DNA of 64,000 bases from Lactobacillus kitasatonis DSM 16761 = JCM 1039 (lineage in GTDB: Bacteria > Bacillota > Bacilli > Lactobacillales > Lactobacillaceae): positions 1 through 64,000 of the forward strand of contig NZ_BALU01000002.1 of the NCBI RefSeq assembly GCF_000615285.1, given 5' to 3'. The position numbers were made by a program, and so were the translations under genes. Below are positions 1-8,565 of the stretch, piece after piece. The first letter of the stretch is position 1. Every line of letters starts with the position of its first letter. Under the pieces are notes generated by a model. It was given only the letters and a program-made list of their open reading frames with translations, searched no databases and had not been told where the DNA came from.

Positions 1-536
1 GTACAAACTTTATACCCCAGATGCATTAAAGCAAAGACGGAATATCAATCGATGTAAAATATCTGACAGTTCTATTCTGGCCTTGCTTATTTGGCAGGCT
101 TTATTGGGCGTTGAATCTCAAAGAAGATTTTGTGAAAAGCTTGTTAATTTATCTCACTCTCGCTTTAATCGCAGAGCACACATGCTTTTGCCATTGATCT
201 ATTTAATTCGACATGGCCTTAATGAGGAAGTAGATCTGTCAGGCGACATTTTGATTATTGATAGTTTTCCTGTGCCAGTCTGTCAGCCAATTCGCAATCG
301 TCGAGCAAATGGGCTATACGCTTTGGACACCATATCGTAAAAATATGAAGAATGCTCAAAAGCACAATAAGCACTATTTAATGGTACTCAGAAGGACCAT
401 CGAGAGTGATTTTTCGTTATTGTCTTACTACAATGCTGAGAACAATCGAGCTAGAAGTTTAGCAGGTTTTCAAGAGAGACTTGAAGTTGCAATTTTGGCT
501 TACAATATTGCATATTGCCTAGAACGATTTAACTAG
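1..536 (+). pseudogene. IS982-family transposase remnant, internally deleted
   Basis: The reading frame is open from the window edge (frame 2) and carries the IS982-like stretch IIDSFPVPVCQPIRNRRA, which holds the first Asp of the DDE triad, then stops at 338-340. The C-terminal part lies in another frame from about 318 on (TPYRKNMK ... RRTIESDFS), and its Glu fits the last DDE residue. The join falls at about 310-320. Full IS982 transposases are around 290 residues, so the middle, including the second Asp, is missing and the element cannot encode an active enzyme. The left end is outside the window and no terminal inverted repeat could be identified to the right. The family call rests on recalled motifs. 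Confidence 0.75.
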
Positions 537-724
537 CACCACGCGTATTTATAACTTTTCCTCAACCCATAATTTAGTAATCTTCTGATCAAGCTATTTT
601 TCCATTTATATGTGTTAAACTGAATATGAGATGCTTTAATCAGCAATAAAATAAATGCTGTAATTTAATTGCCGTCTGTATTATAGAACAGTTATATAAC
701 AAAATAAATAGAAAAGAGAGTAAT

Positions 725-1702
725 ATGTGTACATCAATCATTTTTAGTCCAAAAGATCATTATTTTGGCCGCAATCTTGATTTAGAGATAACTTTTGGAC
801 AACAAGTCGTAATCACTCCGCGTAATTATCCTTTCATGTTTCGCAAGATGCCATCAATTGATCATCATTATGCAATTATTGGTATTGCTCTAGATAACAA
901 TGACTATCCCTTATACTTTGACGCAGCTAATGAAATGGGTTTAGGCATGGCCGGGCTGAATTATCCTGGTAATGCAACTTACTATAAAGAAAAAGAAGGC
1001 AAAGATAATATTGCTTCATTTGAATTTATTCCTTGGCTTTTAGGACAAGCTGCTAATATTAAGGAAGCTAAAAAAATATTGTCTACCATTAACATTACTG
1101 ATATCAACTTTTCTGAAAAAATGATAGCCTCCCCACTCCACTGGTTAATCGCTGATAAAACTGGCAAGAGCATTGTAGTTGAAACTGATAAAGATGGGAT
1201 GCACATTTATGACAATCCAATTGGCTGTTTAACCAATAATCCGCAATTTCCTAAACAATTATTCAACTTGAATAACTACGCTGATGTATCTGCCGCCACA
1301 CCTAAAAATAACTTTTCAAGTCAAATTGAACTAAGCGACTATAGCCGAGGTCTTGGCTCACGTAACTTACCTGGCGGAATGGATTCTGAATCACGCTTTG
1401 TCAGAGCCACTTTTAATAAATTTAATGCGCCAATAAGTGATAATGAAGTTGAAAATGTCGACACATATTTCCATATTTTGCATTCTGTTGAACAACAAAA
1501 AGGCTTAGATCAAACAGCCCCTGATACCTTTGAATATACCATTTATTCTGACGGCACTAACCTAGATAAGGGAATCTTTTACTACACAACATATACCGAC
1601 AAGCAGATCAAGGTGGTTGATATGCATAAAGAAAATCTTGATGCTAATGATCTAATTGTTTTTGATATGATCAATAAGCCTACTTTTAAATATCAAAATT
1701 AA
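725..1702 (+). CDS. bsh: Bile salt hydrolase (choloylglycine hydrolase family)
   Basis: This cytoplasmic N-terminal nucleophile hydrolase would cleave the amide bond of glycine- or taurine-conjugated bile acids. After removal of Met1, Cys2 becomes the nucleophile. Arg16 and Asp19 (GRNLDL), Asn79 (AGLNYPG), the Asn pair 171-172 (LTNNPQF) and Arg224 (SESRFVRA) match the conserved active-site set of the family. The length, 325 residues, is normal for lactobacillary enzymes. Asn at the 79-81 region with LNYPG rather than a penicillin-acylase pattern favours bile salts over penicillin V, but substrate preference is inferred. It is a single-gene unit. A weak promoter may use TTGCCG at 669-674. The gene sits directly downstream of a transposase remnant. 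Confidence 0.9.
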   Translation: MCTSIIFSPKDHYFGRNLDLEITFGQQVVITPRNYPFMFRKMPSIDHHYAIIGIALDNNDYPLYFDAANEMGLGMAGLNYPGNATYYKEKEGKDNIASFEFIPWLLGQAANIKEAKKILSTINITDINFSEKMIASPLHWLIADKTGKSIVVETDKDGMHIYDNPIGCLTNNPQFPKQLFNLNNYADVSAATPKNNFSSQIELSDYSRGLGSRNLPGGMDSESRFVRATFNKFNAPISDNEVENVDTYFHILHSVEQQKGLDQTAPDTFEYTIYSDGTNLDKGIFYYTTYTDKQIKVVDMHKENLDANDLIVFDMINKPTFKYQN

Positions 1703-1789
1703 ATATTAATTTTGTCTAAAAATTGGTGCTATTTTTGGTTTTCTGGTTAAAATATAAATGATTAAGTTTATAAGGAATTCTAAAATTAA

Positions 1790-2365
1790 ATGAATAGTTA
1801 TATTGTATTGCTACTAGCAATTTCAACTTTATTGCTACTTATTTTTAACATCAAAAATTCACGTCGTTTTAATTTATTTGACCATTGGCTCCATCATCAA
1901 TTAGTCAAAAGACATGATGGTTATAAATGGCAAGTCATTGCCTTCATCAATGATCCTAAGTTAATGGTAGTTTGGGATGTTTTATTAGCAGGACTTTTGT
2001 TAAATGAAGGGCGCGAATTAACTGCTTTTTGGGTACTAGGTACTTTAGCATTTGCTGATATTTCAGGAATTATTTTGAAAAGGCTAATTAGACGCAAGCG
2101 GCCAATTATGCATTCTAATATGGAAACTGGCTATAGTTTTCCAAGTGGACATGTGCTTGGAGCAACTACGATGGGCTTGATCTTACTGCAGCTATTTGCC
2201 AAAACTTATGGTTTAGTCTTTGTCATTAGCATTATTGCTTTATGGGTTACGGTAATAATCTCTCGTTTAAGTTTAAAAGCACACTATCCTTCTGATATTA
2301 TTGGCGCTACTAGTTTAGCAATTGCTTGCTTTAGTATTTCACAGCAACTATTATTTGCATTTTAA
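1790..2365 (+). CDS. PAP2-family membrane phosphatase
   Basis: This is a 191-residue integral membrane protein with the complete three-part acid phosphatase signature: KRLIRRKRP (K-x6-RP, around residues 97-105), FPSGH (around 118-122) and SRLSLKAHYPSD (SR-x5-H-x3-D, around 159-170). PAP2 proteins dephosphorylate lipid phosphates such as undecaprenyl pyrophosphate or phosphatidic acid on the outer membrane face; the substrate here is not determined. About five hydrophobic segments are visible, starting with a strong one at residues 3-20. A short AAGGA at 1772-1776 lies rather far (13 nt) from the ATG. The gene appears monocistronic and ends in a hairpin terminator. Confidence 0.85.
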   Translation: MNSYIVLLLAISTLLLLIFNIKNSRRFNLFDHWLHHQLVKRHDGYKWQVIAFINDPKLMVVWDVLLAGLLLNEGRELTAFWVLGTLAFADISGIILKRLIRRKRPIMHSNMETGYSFPSGHVLGATTMGLILLQLFAKTYGLVFVISIIALWVTVIISRLSLKAHYPSDIIGATSLAIACFSISQQLLFAF

Positions 2366-2393
2366 AAAGGTCACTACAATGTGACCTTTTTTA
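2364..2393. terminator. Bidirectional terminator between PAP2 and DegV genes
   Basis: A stem AAAGGTCAC / GTGACCTTT closes a short loop (tacaat). It is flanked by A- and T-runs, so it can end both convergent transcripts. Confidence 0.85.
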
Positions 2394-2394
2394 T

Positions 2395-3228
2395 TTACTC
2401 ATTAAAACCTATCATCAATCCACCTTCTTCGGCATAAAAGCTGCACAAGCCGTGCATTGGCCTGATTGTAATTTGAGCATCGGGGTATTCAGCTTGAAGC
2501 TTTTCTTTAATAGTTTCAGCATCCTTTTCATTTTCACAATGATCAATTATGACTTCGCCGCCATGATAATTATCATCTTTCATATATTTCAGCAGTTCAC
2601 GCATTGCTTTTTTCATTCCTCTAGCTTTAGTTAACGGCTCAAGCTTACCATCTTTACTTGCTGTACCAATTAAATTAATTTTTAAAAGACCAGCAATCTT
2701 AGCTACAGTTGGTGAGACACGACCGTTTAAGGATAAATTATGCAGTGATTGTAAAATAAATAGCAAATGCGTATGCATTCTGAATTCAGCAATTTCTTCT
2801 TCAAGATCAACAAAACGAATGTCACCTTGAATCATCTTTTCGATGCCATGCAAAACGATGGTAAGTTCAGGTCCGGCACTTCTTGAGTCGACTACAATAA
2901 TCTGACTTGAAGGATGTTTTTCTTCATACATATTTTTTGCCTGTAAGGCTGAAGAAAAAGTACCGCTCATCCCACTTGTCATTGTAACGATGATAGCTTT
3001 TTCGGTTCCTTCTAAAGCATCAAGCCAAGCTTGGATACTAGGACAAGTAGTTTTGCCAGCAACCTGATTTTTATTCATATCAGATAAGAATTCTTGAATA
3101 TTTAAATTCTGGTCATCAATGTAATCCTTACCACCAAAAGAAATAGTTAATGGCACTACTTCTACATTACGTGTGGGATCATTTACCATATTGCTGCTAG
3201 AATCAACAATTAATTTAAACTTTTCCAT
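2395..3228 (-). CDS. DegV family fatty-acid-binding protein (FakB-like)
   Basis: The 277-residue protein begins MEKFKLIVDSSSNM, the typical DegV N-terminus with the DSS lipid-head-binding element, followed by a TTCPS segment and a second-domain HNLSLNGRVS stretch. DegV/FakB proteins bind a fatty acid and present it to the kinase FakA for phosphorylation; no fakA is seen here. The ATG at 3228 is chosen because AAGGA lies 8 nt upstream. The TTG two codons earlier would leave only 3 nt to that site. The gene converges on the PAP2 gene and diverges from enolase. Confidence 0.85.
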   Translation of the reverse strand: MEKFKLIVDSSSNMVNDPTRNVEVVPLTISFGGKDYIDDQNLNIQEFLSDMNKNQVAGKTTCPSIQAWLDALEGTEKAIIVTMTSGMSGTFSSALQAKNMYEEKHPSSQIIVVDSRSAGPELTIVLHGIEKMIQGDIRFVDLEEEIAEFRMHTHLLFILQSLHNLSLNGRVSPTVAKIAGLLKINLIGTASKDGKLEPLTKARGMKKAMRELLKYMKDDNYHGGEVIIDHCENEKDAETIKEKLQAEYPDAQITIRPMHGLCSFYAEEGGLMIGFNE

Positions 3229-3321
3229 ATTCAAATTCCTTATTTATAAAACATATATTTTAATACATGTATTATACCGCCACAGTATAGCCTTTTTTAC
3301 TGCCTTTATTAATTTTTAAAA

Positions 3322-3369
3322 TGTAAACCGCTTTCATATGTTTACACAATCACAAAGTTAGGCTAAAAT
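3322..3369 (+). promoter_or_regulatory. Enolase promoter with upstream cre-like box
   Basis: The -35 TTTACA (3341-3346) and -10 TAAAAT (3364-3369) are spaced by 17 nt. Just upstream, 3322-3336 reads (on the minus strand) TGAAAGCGGTTTACA, resembling a CcpA box with one extra central base. A box upstream of -35 would fit activation of a glycolytic gene, which is inference. Confidence 0.65.
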
Positions 3370-3451
3370 TTGAGTTGTAAGCGGAGCAAAAATTGTTCCG
3401 TATGGCATGCAAAATTTTTGTTACATGCCATAATTTTTGAGGAGGTTTATA

Positions 3452-4738
3452 ATGCTCAAATCAGTTATTGAAAATGTACACGCACTCGAAATTTTTGACT
3501 CACGTGGTAACCCAACTGTTGAAGTTCACGTTACCCTTTCAAACGGTGTCGTAGGTAAGGCTGAAGTTCCATCAGGTGCTTCAACTGGTGAAAACGAAGC
3601 CGTTGAATTACGTGACGGTGGTTCACGTCTTGGCGGTAAGGGCGTTTCAAAGGCTGTTAACAATGTTAACACTGAAATTAACGACGCTTTAAAGGGTATG
3701 GACCCATTTAACCAACCTAAGATTGACCAAACTATGATCGACTTAGACGGTACTCCAAACAAGGGTCGTCTTGGTGCTAACGCTATCTTAGGTGTATCAA
3801 TGGCTACTGCTGTTGCTGCAGCTAAGGCTAGTCAACAACCTCTTTACCGTTACCTTGGCGGTATTGATCTTGAAATGCCACAAACTTTCCACAACGTTAT
3901 CAACGGTGGTGAACACGCTGACAACGGTATCGACATCCAAGAATTCATGATCACTCCAATTGCTAAGACTTCATTCCGTGATGGTTTCGAAAAGATCGTT
4001 AACGTATACCACACTTTGAAGAAAGTTCTTGAAGACATGGGTTACGAAACTGGCTTGGGTGACGAAGGTGGTTTCGCACCTAACATGAAGAACTCAGAAG
4101 AAGCTTTGAAGGCTTTACACGAATCAATCGTTAAGGCTGGTTACAAGCCAGGCGAAGATATCGGTATTGCATGTGACTGTGCTGCTTCATACTTCTACAA
4201 CAAAGAAGACGGCAAGTACCACCTTGAAGGCAAGGTTCTTGACGATGAAGAATTAGCTGCATACTACGACAAGCTTTTGGAAGAATTCCCAGAATTAATG
4301 TCAATGGAAGACCCATACGACGAAAACGATGTTGACGGTATGGTTAAGTTCACTGAATCACACAAAGACCGTATCCAAATCGTTCTTGATGACTTCATTT
4401 GTACTAACCCAGCACTTTTGAAGAAGGCTATCAAGGAAGGTGCCGGTAACGCTTCATTAATCAAGTTGAACCAAATCGGTACTGTTACTGAAACCCTTGA
4501 AACTATCCGTATGTCACGTAAGAATGGTTACAACACTATGATTTCACACCGTTCAGGTGAAACTGGTGACACATTCATCGCTGACTTGGCAGTTGCTGTA
4601 AACGGTGGTCAACTTAAGACCGGTGCTCCAGCTCGTTCAGAACGTGTTGAAAAGTACAACCGCTTACTTGAAATCGAAGAAGAACTTGGCAAGGGCGAAC
4701 GTCTTGCATTCTTCCCAGACGATGTTGACCACGATTAA
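3452..4738 (+). CDS. eno: Enolase (phosphopyruvate hydratase)
   Basis: This cytosolic glycolytic enzyme converts 2-phosphoglycerate to phosphoenolpyruvate; PEP also feeds the PTS systems encoded further right. The 428-residue product starts at the ATG 7 nt after AGGAGG. An in-frame TTG 15 nt upstream overlaps that ribosome binding site and is rejected. Visible family motifs are the N-terminal EIFDSRGNPTVEV, GASTGENEAVELRD, the GDEGGFAPN loop, SMEDPYDEND and LIKLNQIGTVTETLE, then SHRSGETGDTFIADLAV near the C-terminus. Codon use is very biased (GGT, AAC, GAC, TTC), unlike the flanking genes and typical of a highly expressed gene. It is monocistronic with its own promoter and terminator. Confidence 0.97.
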   Translation: MLKSVIENVHALEIFDSRGNPTVEVHVTLSNGVVGKAEVPSGASTGENEAVELRDGGSRLGGKGVSKAVNNVNTEINDALKGMDPFNQPKIDQTMIDLDGTPNKGRLGANAILGVSMATAVAAAKASQQPLYRYLGGIDLEMPQTFHNVINGGEHADNGIDIQEFMITPIAKTSFRDGFEKIVNVYHTLKKVLEDMGYETGLGDEGGFAPNMKNSEEALKALHESIVKAGYKPGEDIGIACDCAASYFYNKEDGKYHLEGKVLDDEELAAYYDKLLEEFPELMSMEDPYDENDVDGMVKFTESHKDRIQIVLDDFICTNPALLKKAIKEGAGNASLIKLNQIGTVTETLETIRMSRKNGYNTMISHRSGETGDTFIADLAVAVNGGQLKTGAPARSERVEKYNRLLEIEEELGKGERLAFFPDDVDHD

Positions 4739-4772
4739 TTTCGATTAACCGAGTACAATTTCAAAACAAAAG

Positions 4773-4804
4773 GCATGTAGGATTAATTTCTACATGCTTT
4801 TTTT
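4773..4804 (+). terminator. Enolase terminator
   Basis: An 8-bp stem GCATGTAG / CTACATGC with a 9-nt loop is followed by a run of seven T. Confidence 0.9.
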
Positions 4805-4830
4805 GTTTTACTCTTAAACTGATTTATGCT

Positions 4831-5502
4831 TTATTTTTGATAAGCTTTTTCAAAGCCTTTAATCAAAGTAGTATCTTTAACAGCTTTAACTACTACCACT
4901 GCACCTTTTTTAGATTGATCAAGCAAAATCACAGGTTTATTCTTTTTTAAACAGAACAAGTAAGTGTTATGCCACGACTTAAAATTATCATTAGCAATCG
5001 CCACAACATTATATTGATACTTATTCTTGCCCAAAGGACTCCAGTCTATTTTAATTTGTTTTTTCTTTAAAACAAATCTTGCTTGTTTGAAAGCTTGCGG
5101 ATATGTATCGCCTTTTTTAGTCTTCAAAGGATGAATTCCATCATAAAAACGATAAGTTTGACCTGAAGGTCTACTCCATTTATTTACTGCGGCTTGCAGT
5201 TTTTTATTTTTGGCTTCATTCCAATTAGTTTTTACTACTTTCTTGGTCTTCGGCTTAGACTTTTTCTTATTCTCATCTTTAACCTTAGTCTTCTCAACTT
5301 TTTTAGTGGTTTTCTTAACTGACTTTTTACTGCTGCTAGATACTGCTGACTCATTTTTAGTAGTTTTATGTTTAACTTCTGGCTTAGCTTTTTTCACTGA
5401 ACCAATAGTTACTGTATCCCTACCAAAATGAACTTGACTACACCCACTTAAAGTTGCAGTCAGCATAATAGCAGATAAGCCAAGTAAAATTCTTTTATTC
5501 AT
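4831..5502 (-). CDS. Lys-rich secreted lipoprotein, DUF4767-like
   Basis: The 223-residue product has a lipoprotein signal: MNKRILLG, a hydrophobic core, then the lipobox LSGC with Cys21 as the lipidated residue. Residues about 38-90 form a low-complexity Lys/Thr/Ser/Val linker probably lying in the cell wall. The C-terminal domain (from about residue 92, NWNEAKNKKLQAAVNKW, GQTYRFYDG) resembles DUF4767 domains of lactobacillary lipoproteins; that match is from memory. Function is unknown. It lies 10 nt downstream of the nitroreductase gene on the same strand, so the two may be cotranscribed. Confidence 0.75.
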   Translation of the reverse strand: MNKRILLGLSAIMLTATLSGCSQVHFGRDTVTIGSVKKAKPEVKHKTTKNESAVSSSSKKSVKKTTKKVEKTKVKDENKKKSKPKTKKVVKTNWNEAKNKKLQAAVNKWSRPSGQTYRFYDGIHPLKTKKGDTYPQAFKQARFVLKKKQIKIDWSPLGKNKYQYNVVAIANDNFKSWHNTYLFCLKKNKPVILLDQSKKGAVVVVKAVKDTTLIKGFEKAYQK

Positions 5503-5512
5503 TAACGATTCC

Positions 5513-6001
5513 TTAATAGATAGTTACTTGATAACGACTAGTACGGTCTTCCTTAGCTGGTTCTTCAGCAATTTTACCTACAGGAACAATTACTGTTGTT
5601 TCAAAGTCTTGGGCAATACCCAATTCTTTTTGAATATCAGCAAAATCATTCAATTTTACAGCTCCGCCCATGACATAAACTGAGCCTAAACCCATATCAG
5701 TTGCTTCTAACATAATATTTTTAGCTGCAGCAGAGGCGTCACGTTCACCAAACATGTTGTCCTTCTTAGTATTGATCAAGAACAAAACTGGTGCGCCATA
5801 ACAAGAATTACCTGTTACTTTTTCAATTTCAGCTCTTAATTCTTTATCCTTAACAACTACCAAATTCATTACGTCCGGTTGGTGCATACCACATGGTGAA
5901 GTTTGAAAAGCTTCAATCAAATTTTTAATTTTATCATCTGATACAAAATCTGCAGTAAATTTTCTGACAGCTCTTCTATTCTTTATAATTGTGTTTACCA
6001 T
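5513..6001 (-). CDS. Small nitroreductase-family flavoprotein
   Basis: The 162-residue protein opens NTIIKNRRAVRKFTADFVSDD, the usual nitroreductase N-terminus with Arg residues that bind FMN phosphate. It continues with CGMHQPDVMNLVVV and LEATDMGLGSVYVMGG, as in FMN-dependent NAD(P)H oxidoreductases. It probably reduces nitro or quinone compounds, but no specific substrate can be inferred. The ATG at 6001 is chosen because AAGGAG lies 7 nt upstream; an ATG 13 codons earlier lacks such a site. It is transcribed divergently from the ROK kinase. Confidence 0.82.
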   Translation of the reverse strand: MVNTIIKNRRAVRKFTADFVSDDKIKNLIEAFQTSPCGMHQPDVMNLVVVKDKELRAEIEKVTGNSCYGAPVLFLINTKKDNMFGERDASAAAKNIMLEATDMGLGSVYVMGGAVKLNDFADIQKELGIAQDFETTVIVPVGKIAEEPAKEDRTSRYQVTIY

Positions 6002-6065
6002 ATTTTTTCTCCTTGGAGTTTTTCCTCTATATTCAATCATCTTTATTTTACCATTAGACAGTTCA

Positions 6066-6094
6066 TTGACAACGCTTTCAAAAGTATTTATGAT
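6066..6094 (+). promoter_or_regulatory. ROK kinase promoter with embedded cre box
   Basis: A perfect -35 TTGACA (6066-6071), 17-nt spacer and -10 TATGAT (6089-6094). The sequence TGACAACGCTTTCA (6067-6080) matches the CcpA box consensus TGWAANCGNTNWCA except at one position and overlaps the -35, as expected for repression by CcpA. Confidence 0.85.
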
Positions 6095-6134
6095 AAGTTA
6101 CAAAAATATATATTTTTAATAAGGAGCAAACAAA

Positions 6135-6998
6135 ATGAATTTAGCAGCAATTGATATTGGTGGTACAACTATTAAAATCGCAACTTGGAAAGATAATCAG
6201 CTTCAAGATAAACATGCAATCGATACGCCAAAAGATTTGAACGGTTTCTATCAATTATTAACTGATGAAGTAGATAAAATCAAAAAAGATACCAAGATCG
6301 AAGGAGTAGCTATCTCCTCACCTGGTGCAGTTAATAAAAAGACAGGAATTATCGGTGGATCTAGTGCTATTCCTTACATCCACAACTTCAAGATTGTAGA
6401 TGAATTAGAAAAACGTTTTGGCCTTCCAGTTTCTATCGAAAATGACGCTAACTCTGCAGCCTTAGGCGAATTAGCCGAAGGTAGTGGTAAAGGGTGTGAC
6501 AGCATGGCTTTCTTTGTAATTGGTACAGGTATCGGTGGTGCCCTAATTATTAATCAAAAAGTTTGGCATGGTGCTCATCTCTTTGGCGGAGAATTTGGCT
6601 ACATGATTATGGGTGCTCATACTTTAAGTGAATTAGGTTCCCCAGTAGCAATGGCTAACCGTTACAATAAAAGAACTGGTAAACATCTCGACGGCAAAAC
6701 TATTTTTGAGTTAGCAGATAAAGATGATCCTGCAGCTAGTGATGAACGTCAAACTTTAATCCACGCCTTAGCCGTTGCCATCTACAACATTCAACACAGT
6801 TTTGATCCAGAAAAGATCGTTCTCGGTGGTGGGATTTCCAACAATCCTGAATTGATTCCACTCCTAAACAAAGAAATTGATCGTTTAAGAGATGGCTTAG
6901 ATTTGGTAACGTTGAAACCAGATATCGTTTTATGTAAGTTAAAGAGTGATGCCAACTTACGTGGTGCTGTTGCTGATTTCGAACAAAATGCAAAATAA
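6135..6998 (+). CDS. ROK-family sugar kinase
   Basis: The 287-residue protein has the actin-fold ATPase pattern of ROK kinases: phosphate-1 loop AAIDIGGTTIK (residues 4-14), sugar-binding ENDANSAALGE, phosphate-2 loop FVIGTGIGGALI and the C-terminal adenosine motif VLGGGISNN. The Cys-rich zinc motif of many ROK glucokinases (GCGGCGCxE) is absent, and HLFGGEFGYMIMG stands in that region, as in beta-glucoside-kinase-like members. It probably phosphorylates glucose or a related sugar released by the neighbouring GH1 enzymes; this is inferred from context. AAGGAG precedes the ATG by 8 nt. It forms a single-gene unit under a cre-containing promoter. Confidence 0.85.
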   Translation: MNLAAIDIGGTTIKIATWKDNQLQDKHAIDTPKDLNGFYQLLTDEVDKIKKDTKIEGVAISSPGAVNKKTGIIGGSSAIPYIHNFKIVDELEKRFGLPVSIENDANSAALGELAEGSGKGCDSMAFFVIGTGIGGALIINQKVWHGAHLFGGEFGYMIMGAHTLSELGSPVAMANRYNKRTGKHLDGKTIFELADKDDPAASDERQTLIHALAVAIYNIQHSFDPEKIVLGGGISNNPELIPLLNKEIDRLRDGLDLVTLKPDIVLCKLKSDANLRGAVADFEQNAK

Positions 6999-7040
6999 TC
7001 ACTCTATAAATGTTATTTTATATTAAATCTACATCCTTTA

Positions 7041-7064
7041 AAGCCTATTGTTATAGGCTTTTTC
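7041..7064 (+). terminator. Terminator after ROK kinase
   Basis: An 8-bp stem AAGCCTAT / ATAGGCTT with a 4-nt loop (tgtt) is followed by T-rich sequence. Confidence 0.85.
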
Positions 7065-7079
7065 TTTTTCTTTTAAATA

Positions 7080-7097
7080 AAAGTATATATTTTTATT
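7080..7097. promoter_or_regulatory. Candidate GntR operator, copy 1
   Basis: The 18 bases AAAGTATATATTTTTATT occur identically at 10334-10351, just upstream of the first GntR gene. Both copies lie in intergenic DNA ahead of beta-glucoside genes, so they may be the binding site of that regulator. The binding itself is inference. Confidence 0.5.
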
Positions 7098-7150
7098 TAG
7101 ATAAACCTTTATTTTTTATTTCAATTTGATACACTTATTAGTGTAAAAAA

Positions 7151-7164
7151 TGAAAGTGCTTACA
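7151..7164 (+). promoter_or_regulatory. cre box in leader of the first GH1 gene
   Basis: TGAAAGTGCTTACA matches the consensus TGWAANCGNTNWCA with one mismatch. It lies directly before the GAGGGAGAG ribosome binding region, and would act as a roadblock or promoter block for CcpA. Confidence 0.6.
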
Positions 7165-7182
7165 GAGGGAGAGAAGAAATAT

Positions 7183-8565
7183 ATGACTGAAAAGCGCAAG
7201 TTACCATCAACATTCTTCTGGGGCAACTCAGTTTCAAGTATGCAAACTGAAGGTGCCTGGAATGAAGATGGCAAAGGTCTTTCCGTCTACGATGTTCGGC
7301 CAGCTACTGACAATACTACTGATTGGCATGTAGCAATTGACGAATATCACAGATATGACGAAGATCTGGATTTGATGAAGGACATGCATATGAACATGTA
7401 CCGGATTCAAATATCTTGGTCTCGTGTGTGTCCAGACGGAGACGGCAACTTCAACCAAAAGGGTATTGACTTCTACGACCGTTTAATCAATGCAATGCTT
7501 AAGCGTGGCATTGAACCAATGATCTGTCTTTACCACTTCGACATGCCACTCAATTTAGCCAAGAAATACAACGGCTTTATGTCAAGACATGTGGTTGATG
7601 CATTCGTCCGTTTGGGTAAAAAGATGATCGATCACTTTAGTGATCGAGTCAAACATTGGATTGTCTTCAATGAACATAACCTCTACTTCCAAGATGAAGT
7701 ATTCAATATTTCAGGTTATGAAAAGGGAGACAAGAGCTTGGATGATATGTACACTATCTTCCACCACACGATGATGTGTCATATCCAGTTAGCAAACTAC
7801 ATCCACGAAAATTACTCAGATGTAAAAATCGGTGGTATGCTTGCTTACCAACAAATTTATCCAGCAACAAGCAAGCCAGCAGATGTCTGGGCAGCAAAAC
7901 AAGTGCAAGAGTTCTTAAACTTCAACATTTATGATGCTGACACAGGTCATGGCTACTCACCAGAAGTGATGCAATACGCCAAGCATCACAACATTAAGAT
8001 GGACATCACTGATGAAGATAAGGAAATCATGAAGAAAACTAAAGCTGACTTCTTGGCATTCTCTTATTACTCATCATGGGTTCTATCTAGTGATAAGATT
8101 CCTGCTGGTGAAGCTCCTAACCGTTACCTTAACGAAGGTGGAGTTGAATCCAAATACGTTAAAACTAATGATTGGGGCTGGGCAATTGATCCACTTGGAT
8201 TTAGAAATGCGATTACTACCATGTACAACCACTACCGCATTCCTATCTTCCCTATTGAAAATGGTATTGGTCTTAAGGAAACTTGGGACGGTAAACATAT
8301 GATTGAAGATGATAAGCGTATCGCTTACCACCGTGATCATATTAAAGCTATGAAAGATGCTATTTTCGATGACGGTGCCAAAGTTCTCGGCTATCTTGGC
8401 TGGGGCTTGATTGATATTCCAAGTTCACATGCAGATATGGAAAAACGTTACGGCGCCGTTTACGTTAACAGATCAAACCATGATTTAAAAGATTTAAAGC
8501 GTGTACCTAAGAAATCATTCTATTGGTTCCAAAAGATACTTAAAGATAATGGAGATGAATTATAA
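7183..8565 (+). CDS. 6-phospho-beta-glucosidase, GH1 (first copy)
   Basis: This cytosolic glycosidase would split phosphorylated beta-glucosides delivered by the PTS into glucose 6-phosphate and an aglycone or glucose. The 460-residue protein has the GH1 start LPSTFFWGNSVSSMQTEGAW, general acid Glu164 in VFNEHN and nucleophile Glu359 in IFPIENGIG, plus a C-terminal KRVPKKSFYWFQKIL. ATG 7183 follows GAGGGAGAG closely. An in-frame ATG at 7150 sits inside the cre box and is rejected. The stop overlaps the start of the EIIC gene (TAATG), so the genes are translationally coupled. NEH in place of the more usual NEI is a small deviation. Confidence 0.9.
   Translation: MTEKRKLPSTFFWGNSVSSMQTEGAWNEDGKGLSVYDVRPATDNTTDWHVAIDEYHRYDEDLDLMKDMHMNMYRIQISWSRVCPDGDGNFNQKGIDFYDRLINAMLKRGIEPMICLYHFDMPLNLAKKYNGFMSRHVVDAFVRLGKKMIDHFSDRVKHWIVFNEHNLYFQDEVFNISGYEKGDKSLDDMYTIFHHTMMCHIQLANYIHENYSDVKIGGMLAYQQIYPATSKPADVWAAKQVQEFLNFNIYDADTGHGYSPEVMQYAKHHNIKMDITDEDKEIMKKTKADFLAFSYYSSWVLSSDKIPAGEAPNRYLNEGGVESKYVKTNDWGWAIDPLGFRNAITTMYNHYRIPIFPIENGIGLKETWDGKHMIEDDKRIAYHRDHIKAMKDAIFDDGAKVLGYLGWGLIDIPSSHADMEKRYGAVYVNRSNHDLKDLKRVPKKSFYWFQKILKDNGDEL

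Noticed and set aside
3437-3451. TTG start for enolase
   Set aside because: It lies on the AGGAGG ribosome binding site; ATG 3452 has ideal spacing.
6099-6117. AT-rich palindrome AAAATATATATTTTTAAT upstream of the ROK kinase as a third GntR operator
   Set aside because: It shares only the TATATATTTTT core with the exact 18-mer copies and is low-complexity AT sequence of a kind common in this genome.
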